From NCBI RefSeq assembly GCF_900107415.1, contig NZ_FNPX01000009.1:62001-126000 (forward strand): a stretch of DNA of 64,000 bases, read 5' to 3'. The notes under the pieces were generated by a model that made no database searches, had not been told where the DNA came from, and saw only the letters and a program-made list of their open reading frames with translations. How positions within the stretch are numbered: position 1 is the first letter of the stretch; every line of letters begins with the position of its first letter. The stretch comes from Jannaschia faecimaris (GTDB taxonomy: Bacteria > Pseudomonadota > Alphaproteobacteria > Rhodobacterales > Rhodobacteraceae). Positions 58,746 through 64,000 of the stretch are shown here, one piece after another. The position numbers and the translations under genes were made by a program.

Positions 58746-58916
58746 GTGTATGACCTTTCCGACCATTCCGTTGCCCTGTCTACGAATTATCAGCGCGAAC
58801 AAGCCGAGTTTGCACGTCTGAAAGCCGACTTGCAGCGGCGCAAGTGGAAGAAATGGCTGCTTGCGCTGGCGCTTGTGATCGTGGGACGCCGTGCTGACGG
58901 GCAGAAGGGGCGCTGA
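58746..58916 (+). CDS. Small single-helix membrane protein
   Basis: A 56-residue hypothetical protein starting with GTG at 58746, with AGGAG seven bases before. Residues 1-25 are polar, 26-37 highly charged (DLQRRKWKKW) and 38-47 a short hydrophobic helix (LLALALVIVG), then a basic tail. A terminator overlaps its stop codon, which supports it as a real expressed gene. No family recognised. Confidence 0.65.
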   Translation: MYDLSDHSVALSTNYQREQAEFARLKADLQRRKWKKWLLALALVIVGRRADGQKGR

Positions 58917-58933
58917 AACCTCGCGCCCCTTCT
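58903..58933 (+). terminator. Terminator overlapping the stop of the small membrane protein
   Basis: Eleven-base stem AGAAGGGGCGC/GCGCCCCTTCT with loop TGAAACCTC, followed by TCG. The TGA stop (58914-58916) is in the loop. The trailing T run is weak in the plus direction. Confidence 0.6.
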
Positions 58934-58978
58934 TCGCCTGTCGGAGATGCCCGTGTCGACGGTTTGTGCCGGTTCGTC

Positions 58979-60217
58979 TTACAGCCCCATGCAGTTCGCG
59001 TAATACGTAACGGTCGCGGGCCAGTCCGAGAATATCCCCGCCACGCCCACGTCCTGCGCCAGCACGTCGACCAACTCATAGGTCACGCCGTCGTTGTCGG
59101 TTACGTCCTTTATTGACTGATAATACCAGCCGCCCCCGTCATTCAGGGGGCCGGAGCGTTCCAGCGACCACGCGATCAGGTTCAGGCCGGCGGCCTTGGC
59201 CTCCGTCGCGTAGACCGAGGGGACGATTCCGCCGTTTTCCACCGTGACCAGCATCCAAAGCGGCGGTGCGATGTAATTCACGCCCATGTCGGCCAGTTCC
59301 TGCATCGTCGGCTTGAACGTCGTCGCGTCCATCGGGTCGATCAGGCCCTCGTCCTCGTCTTCCGCATCGTAGCGGTCGTCGAGGTACACGGCCTGCGCGC
59401 CAAACTCCGGCTCATTCTCGATCCAGTAGAGGATATCCGACAGGTCGAACGATTGCGCCCAGACATCCGAGGCGGGCACGCCGGCGGCCTTGTATTCGTC
59501 GATCAGCTTCTGGGCATAGTCCGCCTGGCTGAACCCATCATGGGGCATTTCGACCGACGGGGCCTTCAGTTCGGGTGTGAACTTCGCCCCCAGCGATTTG
59601 AACAGCTTGATCGAGTCGGCGTGGGTCATGATCGTGGCACCCGCGCCATATAGCGACGTGCGGTACGCGGCGATACCGCCCTGGTAAGCCTCCGCCGTCG
59701 TGGCGTCGCCAGCGGCTGCGTCCATCTTGGGGTCCAAGGTTAGGAATTCGGCCAGCGTGATCTCGGACGTGCGGCATTCGGCGCTGGCCGGGGTTTCGCC
59801 CGACACGGGTGAAAAGGGCGTCACGCAGGTGTCAGCCAGACCGGTTACAAGGATATCGGTCGTTGTGTGCAGGTCGTTCTGCGCGTGGCGGCAGACCAGT
59901 TGATGATCCTTGGTGAAGGTCACGTCACATTCCAGAATGCCCGCCCCCATCTGCGCGGCGGCAACATTCGACTCGACCGTATGTTCGGGAAACATCAGCG
60001 GTGCGCCACGGTGGCCGATGGAGAAATCCGTGCGGATGGGGATCTGGCCGGCGCAGGATTGCAGCCTGGTCTTCAGGTCGCTGTCCGCCATCTGACTGAT
60101 GAGCCAGGCGGGCCGGGGACCGTAGCTGAGGCCCGATTCTACGGTAGCATGGCCATCGGCAAGCGCGGGCGTCGTGGTCACGAGCATAAGGGCTACGAGC
60201 GTCATGCGAAGTGTCAT
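58979..60217 (-). CDS. Secreted glycerophosphodiester phosphodiesterase (GlpQ-like)
   Basis: A 412-residue exported GDPD enzyme that releases glycerol 3-phosphate from glycerophosphodiesters. Signal peptide 1-20 ([20 protein letters not shown]). Catalytic core: [20 protein letters not shown] (His-Arg and Glu), [20 protein letters not shown] (Glu-Asp and His), then [15 protein letters not shown] and an eight-strand TIM barrel. About 60 residues longer than E. coli GlpQ with an insertion after the second motif. No glp genes adjoin. It lies on the minus strand, with 292 bases before the next gene. Confidence 0.93.
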   Translation of the reverse strand: MTLRMTLVALMLVTTTPALADGHATVESGLSYGPRPAWLISQMADSDLKTRLQSCAGQIPIRTDFSIGHRGAPLMFPEHTVESNVAAAQMGAGILECDVTFTKDHQLVCRHAQNDLHTTTDILVTGLADTCVTPFSPVSGETPASAECRTSEITLAEFLTLDPKMDAAAGDATTAEAYQGGIAAYRTSLYGAGATIMTHADSIKLFKSLGAKFTPELKAPSVEMPHDGFSQADYAQKLIDEYKAAGVPASDVWAQSFDLSDILYWIENEPEFGAQAVYLDDRYDAEDEDEGLIDPMDATTFKPTMQELADMGVNYIAPPLWMLVTVENGGIVPSVYATEAKAAGLNLIAWSLERSGPLNDGGGWYYQSIKDVTDNDGVTYELVDVLAQDVGVAGIFSDWPATVTYYANCMGL

Positions 60218-60509
60218 TGGCTGATCTCCATGGGTGCGATGCCCACCATTAGACGTGTTCGAGTGACGGTTTGGTGACCGCTGCGTGAAGCATGGATGAC
60301 GACACTGGGGATTCGGTAGCGCGCCAAGATAGCCCGCGTTGGACGGGCAGGATCGCTCAATCAGTCGGTCCTACGCCACATCGATAGAAAACTTCGGGTG
60401 TATTCAAAGATGAGTTAAGCGCCCGCAACAGGTTCGAGGGCGGACGCGCCCATTTGAGCAAGCAAGATACCAGTTGCCAGCTGGCCCGGACGCGCGCGAT
60501 GGCCCGTTT

Positions 60510-60887
60510 TTACATGAACCCCAGCTCAAGCCGCGCTTCGTCTGACATCATTTCCATGCCCCAAGGTGGCTCGAACACCAGATCCACGTCGACGTCCTTT
60601 ACGCCCGGTTGCGCCAGGACGGCATCGGCTACCCAACCCGGCATCTCGCCGGCGACGGGACAGCCCGGTGCGGTCAACGTCATGATCACCTTGACGGAAT
60701 TCTCGGAATCGATGTCGATGGTGTAGATCAGGCCAAGATCGAAAATGTTGACCGGGATTTCCGGGTCAAACACCGAACGGCAGGCGTCCACGACGGCCTC
60801 GTGCAGCGGATGGTCCGTGGTCGACGGCGCGATAAGCGGCGTCCCCTCCAAACGGGTGTCGGTTTGGGATGTGGCGTCGGTTGTCAT
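60510..60887 (-). CDS. SufT/MIP18 (DUF59) iron-sulfur assembly protein
   Basis: A 125-residue DUF59 protein: ACRSVFDPEIPVNIFDLGLIYTI with the family's DPE and DLG, VIMTLTAPGCPVAGEMPGW with the conserved Cys, VDVDLVFEPPWGMEMMSDEARLELG at the end. This is the SufT type that helps mature Fe-S proteins. The first 35 residues are Thr/Ser-rich and unconserved, so translation could start later, at an in-frame Met-free region; the ATG at 60887 is the only one available. It stands alone. Confidence 0.92.
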   Translation of the reverse strand: MTTDATSQTDTRLEGTPLIAPSTTDHPLHEAVVDACRSVFDPEIPVNIFDLGLIYTIDIDSENSVKVIMTLTAPGCPVAGEMPGWVADAVLAQPGVKDVDVDLVFEPPWGMEMMSDEARLELGFM

Positions 60888-60939
60888 GGGTGCCCCCGAA
60901 TTGGTCGACTTAAATGATAAGGATTGCGACCGGGAGGGT

Positions 60940-60980
60940 AAAGGGGGCGCGGCCCCTGTGACGCGCGCCCCCCAATTTTT
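60940..60980 (-). terminator. Terminator between the second outer-membrane protein and SufT-like genes
   Basis: Nine-base stem GGGGGCGCG/CGCGCCCCC with a 12-base loop. In the minus direction it ends in TTTA, in the plus direction in CAATTTTT. It follows the outer-membrane protein stop by 23 bases. Confidence 0.65.
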
Positions 60981-60995
60981 CCGTTAGATCAGTTT

Positions 60996-61586
60996 TCAGA
61001 ACCGGTAGTTCAGGTTCAGTCCGACAGTCGTCGCCGTCGCATCCACGCCCGGCGCGTTGTCGAGATCGCCGAAGTCATGGTACAGCAGTTCGGCACCGAA
61101 AGTAACGTTATCGGTCACGAAACGCTCGTACCCGACACCCGCGAAGTAACCGTCGGTGCTGCCGACGATGTTGGTGCTGGCCCGGGCGTAACCCGCCGTG
61201 CCGTAATAGAGCGCGGGACCGGTGGTGATGCCGTAACGGCCGCCCACGCGCAGAACGTCTTCCAGTTCGATGCCCGAAGCCTCCAGGTCGATCGAGCCGA
61301 TGTCATACTGCAGCACGCCACCGAACACCTGGTTGCCGCGCTGTAGGTCGTAACCGGCGCGCAGGCCGTAAAGACCGCCGTCGTCATCAAGGTTGGCTGC
61401 ACCGTCGGTGCTGATGTCGGCATAGCTGATCTGTCCACCGATGTAGGCACCCGACCATTCGTACATGGGCGCGGTTTCGACGAACACGGGCGTGGGGGCC
61501 GCTTCGGGCGCGGCGGGGGCCAGATTGCCGGCAAACGCCGGTGCGGCGGCGAAGGGGATTAGGGCTGCTAGTAGAATGTGTCTCAT
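60996..61586 (-). CDS. Outer-membrane beta-barrel protein (OMP_b-brl type), paralogue of 41889-42479
   Basis: A 196-residue predicted barrel with a proper signal peptide (MRHILLAALIPFAAAPAFA), a short Pro/Ala linker, then strands YEWSGAYIGGQISYADI, GLYGLRAGYDLQRGNQVFGGV, RVGGRYGITTGPALYYGTAGYA, FAGVGYERFVTDNVTFGAELLYHDFGD and a terminal Phe (NLNYRF). It shares WSGAYI.G.I, Y.YGTAGY and the penultimate strand pair with the gene at 41889. AGGAG supports the ATG at 61586. Confidence 0.87.
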   Translation of the reverse strand: MRHILLAALIPFAAAPAFAGNLAPAAPEAAPTPVFVETAPMYEWSGAYIGGQISYADISTDGAANLDDDGGLYGLRAGYDLQRGNQVFGGVLQYDIGSIDLEASGIELEDVLRVGGRYGITTGPALYYGTAGYARASTNIVGSTDGYFAGVGYERFVTDNVTFGAELLYHDFGDLDNAPGVDATATTVGLNLNYRF

Positions 61587-62051
61587 TGATCGCTCCTGTG
61601 GAAGTCTCGACCCGCTGAAGCGCGGACGTTGATACAGAGGTAACGCGCGAACTGGCGCTTGGTCAGATCTCAATCGCGTGATTGGGCCATGCCGGCAAAA
61701 TTCGGCCAGACGGCGTGGGTTACCGGCGTGATCCTGCCTTGAAGCTGATATGTCTTCGGACCGAACTTGCCATGTCACGGCGCGGATCCCATTTGCTGTC
61801 GCCGAAGTAATTCCCGTTCAAGCGCCTCCCAACGTCCTGTCAGAGGGTCAAGCCGGTGCCTGACGCGGGAGTGGTGATTTAGATTGGCAGTCGCCCCCGC
61901 CTTATTGGTCTTGCCTGGATTGACCGGCTCCGTTGCCCGTGCAGCATCTCTTTCACGTTCCGTCTGGTTGGGTAGAGCCGCGTCACACTGTGGCGGGTTT
62001 GAAATGTGCCTGCTATGGCGCGTGACGTGCCGCGCAGAGGAGCCGCATTTC
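61587..62051. other. 465-base gap between the outer-membrane protein and tgt
   Basis: No gene or RNA recognised. It should hold divergent promoters for the barrel protein and tgt. An in-frame extension of tgt upstream to 61884 exists but its residues are not conserved. Confidence 0.5.
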
Positions 62052-63182
62052 ATGGCCCAAGACATCTCATTCCAACTCGACGCCACGGATGGTAAGGCCC
62101 GCGCCGGCGTGATCCGAACCACGCGTGGCGACATCCGGACGCCTGCCTTCATGCCCGTCGGCACCGCCGCGACCGTGAAAGGGATGATGCCCGAGTCGGT
62201 GCGCGCGACGGGGGCGGATGTCCTGCTGGGCAATACGTATCACCTGATGCTGCGGCCCACGGCGGAACGGATTGACCGACTGGGTGGGCTGCACAAGTTC
62301 ATGAACTGGAACGGTCCGATCCTGACCGACTCGGGCGGGTTCCAAGTCATGAGCCTGGGCGCGTTGCGCAAGCTGGACGAAGACGGGGTGACGTTCAAAT
62401 CCCACATCGACGGATCGAAGCACCGCCTGACGCCCGAGCGCAGCATGGAAATACAACGCTTGCTTGGGTCGGACATCGTGATGTGTTTCGACGAATGCCC
62501 GTCGCTGCCCGCCGACCGTGATCGCATTGCGTCATCGATGGAGTTGTCGATGCGCTGGGCTGCCCGCTCCAAGGCCGCTTTCGGGGACAGGCCCGGCCAC
62601 GCCTTGTTCGGCATCCAGCAGGGCGGGCTGGAACAGGATTTGCGGGGGCGAAGCGCCGAAGCCCTGCGCGAGATCGGCTTCGACGGATATGCCGTCGGCG
62701 GATTGGCAGTGGGTGAGGGACAGGCGGCGATGTTCGACTGCCTGGACTATGCACCCGACCAACTGCCCGAGGACAGGCCGCGCTACCTTATGGGCGTGGG
62801 CAAGCCTGACGACATCGTGGGCGCGGTCGCGCGCGGTATCGACATGATGGATTGCGTTCTGCCGTCTCGGTCGGGTCGTACGGGGCAGGGCTGGACACGG
62901 CGGGGGCAGGTCAACCTGCGCAACGCACGCCACGCAGACGATCCGCGCCCGCTTGACGAGACGTGCGACTGCCCGGCCTGTCAAAACTATTCCCGCGCGT
63001 ACCTGCACCACGTGATCCGCGCCAAGGAGATGATCGGCGGGATGCTCCTGACCTGGCACAACCTCCACTATTATCAGGACCTGATGGCCGGAATGAGGGC
63101 CGCGATTGCGGCGGGGACATTCGCGTCTTGGCAGACCGAATTTCATGCCAGGCGCGCCGAAGGGGATATCGAGCCGCTGTGA
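62052..63182 (+). CDS. tgt: tRNA-guanine transglycosylase
   Basis: A 376-residue enzyme exchanging G34 of tRNA for preQ1. [45 protein letters not shown] (catalytic Asp), [39 protein letters not shown] and the nucleophile region [17 protein letters not shown]. The zinc site is [22 protein letters not shown]. It precedes QueA in the queuosine pathway; queA is at 36 kb. The ATG at 62052 follows GAGGAG. Confidence 0.97.
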   Translation: MAQDISFQLDATDGKARAGVIRTTRGDIRTPAFMPVGTAATVKGMMPESVRATGADVLLGNTYHLMLRPTAERIDRLGGLHKFMNWNGPILTDSGGFQVMSLGALRKLDEDGVTFKSHIDGSKHRLTPERSMEIQRLLGSDIVMCFDECPSLPADRDRIASSMELSMRWAARSKAAFGDRPGHALFGIQQGGLEQDLRGRSAEALREIGFDGYAVGGLAVGEGQAAMFDCLDYAPDQLPEDRPRYLMGVGKPDDIVGAVARGIDMMDCVLPSRSGRTGQGWTRRGQVNLRNARHADDPRPLDETCDCPACQNYSRAYLHHVIRAKEMIGGMLLTWHNLHYYQDLMAGMRAAIAAGTFASWQTEFHARRAEGDIEPL

Positions 63183-63648
63183 TATCTGTCGCGAGCAAGC
63201 TGAGCGTTTAAATGACAATTCCCGCGCTGGCCCGGCCCCCTGTTCGATACGGCCGCTCGAGGTTGGCAACTCACGCATGTCGTGACCTGCGTCGGGTATT
63301 ATGGCGTTTTGCCGGATACTCGGAAACTTCTCGCCTAAGGTGCATAGCCTTCGGATGTGCAATCCTGATGGCCCGATCGACTGTCTCAGATCACCGAATT
63401 TGCCCTGCGCGGCGGTGGGCCAATGGTTTATATAACGGACAGCGGCCTGATCCGTCGGGAGGCCGCGGGACCGCGGTGGTGCGTTTCTGCGGTTGCGCCG
63501 AATACCGGCGACGGCCACTATGGGAAACAAGACGGGAACATCCCGCGCATTGAAGACTGGCTTATCCGACCCCATTTCAGGTGTCGAAGACGGAAGGACC
63601 CCATCGCCGCCGCATTCGGGGCAGGGGACCTTTGCGAAAGGACAAGAT
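63183..63648 (+). other. 466-base gap upstream of lon
   Basis: Holds the RpoH-type promoter below and an AT-rich run GGTTTATATAACGG at about 63425, which could be a -10 region of a second promoter. No gene recognised. Confidence 0.5.
63549..63577 (+). promoter_or_regulatory. RpoH (sigma-32) type promoter of lon
   Basis: ATTGAA (63549-63554), 15-base spacer, CCCCATTT (63570-63577): the -10 box is a full match to CCCCATNT. It is 72 bases before the lon ATG. lon is a heat-shock gene in most proteobacteria. Confidence 0.7.
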
Positions 63649-64000
63649 ATGACGACCTCCATCCACCCGGTGCTGCCGTTGCGCGACATCGTAGTATTCC
63701 CCCACATGATCGTCCCACTGTTCGTGGGGCGCGAGAAATCTGTTCGCGCCCTCGAGGAGGTGATGCAGGACGACAAGCAGATCCTGCTGTCCAGCCAGGT
63801 CGATCCGTCCGTGGACGAACCCGACAGCGATGGCATTTACCGTGTCGGCGTGCTGGCGAACGTGCTGCAACTGCTCAAGCTGCCCGACGGTACCGTGAAG
63901 GTGCTGGTCGAAGGCCGGAGCCGCGTAAAAATCAACCGTTTCCTTGAAAACGAGACCTTCTTCGAGGCCGAGGCCGAGGAGCTGATCGAAAGTCGTGGTG
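63649..64000 (+). CDS. lon: ATP-dependent protease Lon (partial, 3' end outside window)
   Basis: First 117 residues of Lon, a cytoplasmic AAA+ Ser-Lys protease. IHPVLPLRDIVVFPHMIVPL, FVGREKSVRALEEVMQDDKQ, IYRVGVLANVLQLLKLPDGT and KVLVEGRSRVKINRF are the Lon N-terminal substrate-binding domain. The catalytic parts lie beyond the window. AAAGGAC precedes the ATG and a sigma-32-like promoter lies upstream. Confidence 0.96.
   Translation, partial: MTTSIHPVLPLRDIVVFPHMIVPLFVGREKSVRALEEVMQDDKQILLSSQVDPSVDEPDSDGIYRVGVLANVLQLLKLPDGTVKVLVEGRSRVKINRFLENETFFEAEAEELIESRG

Overview
The window is one contiguous stretch of high-GC chromosome that reads as an alphaproteobacterium of the Rhodobacteraceae (Roseobacter/Rhodobacter group). 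The signs are an ATP-synthase zeta (DUF1476) inhibitor, a three-part FGAM synthase (PurL/PurS/PurQ), a stand-alone homocysteine methyltransferase and corrinoid protein in place of a single MetH, an RNase E with a very large insertion in its S1 region, LexA boxes of the GTTC-N7-GTTC type, and a TRAP C4-dicarboxylate transporter with DctB/DctD-type regulators. I see no rRNA, tRNA, CRISPR array, prophage or insertion sequence. The region looks like ordinary core chromosome; only the outer-membrane protein gene near 42 kb and its flank look compositionally different (AT-richer).

Layout. 1-8 kb, mostly minus strand: purL (cut by the window edge), DUF1638 protein, YbjQ-type protein, small membrane protein, then a gluconokinase-like kinase with an altered P-loop, a glutathione transferase, a corrinoid protein, a radical SAM protein preceded by a LexA box, the homocysteine methyltransferase (bmt) and the ATP-synthase zeta subunit. 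8-13 kb: purC, purS and purQ on the plus strand, with five unrelated genes between purS and purQ. 13-16.4 kb: a DctB/DctD-type two-component pair with no transporter beside it. 16.9-20 kb: rne. 20-28 kb: M48 protease, aminotransferase, murein amidase, penicillin-binding protein 1A and prfB. 28-31 kb: glycosyltransferase, bactofilin and an M23 peptidase. 31-39 kb: DUF455 ferritin-like protein, bcp, a giant DUF3971/AsmA-like protein, queA, MFS transporter, DUF924. 39-48.5 kb: TetR regulator with three operators and a divergent quinone reductase, lpdA, outer-membrane protein, MFS transporter, SOS-type uvrA coupled to a DUF2236 gene, a secreted esterase. 48.5-56.6 kb: secreted basic protein, cytochrome P450, second DctB/DctD-type pair and dctPQM. 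56.6-64 kb: tpiA, IscA-like protein, LysR regulator, small membrane protein, GlpQ phosphodiesterase, SufT-like protein, second outer-membrane protein, tgt, and the start of lon behind an RpoH-type promoter.

Working together. PurL, PurS and PurQ make one amidotransferase complex and PurC acts further along the same pathway. Bmt and the corrinoid protein are two parts of a methionine synthase whose folate-binding part is not in the window; the Cys-rich DUF1638 protein may belong to it. QueA and Tgt are two steps of queuosine tRNA modification. The amidase, PBP1A, bactofilin, M23 peptidase and M48 protease form a loose cell-envelope group. DctB2/DctD2 probably control dctPQM through two tandem palindromes just upstream of dctP.

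The observations I rate highest are: a consensus-type LexA box in front of the radical SAM gene; two NtrC-type regulators that both lack the GAFTGA loop, one of them also lacking the Walker A lysine; the scattered methionine synthase parts with DUF1638; and four Arg-Ser repeat blocks in RNase E.
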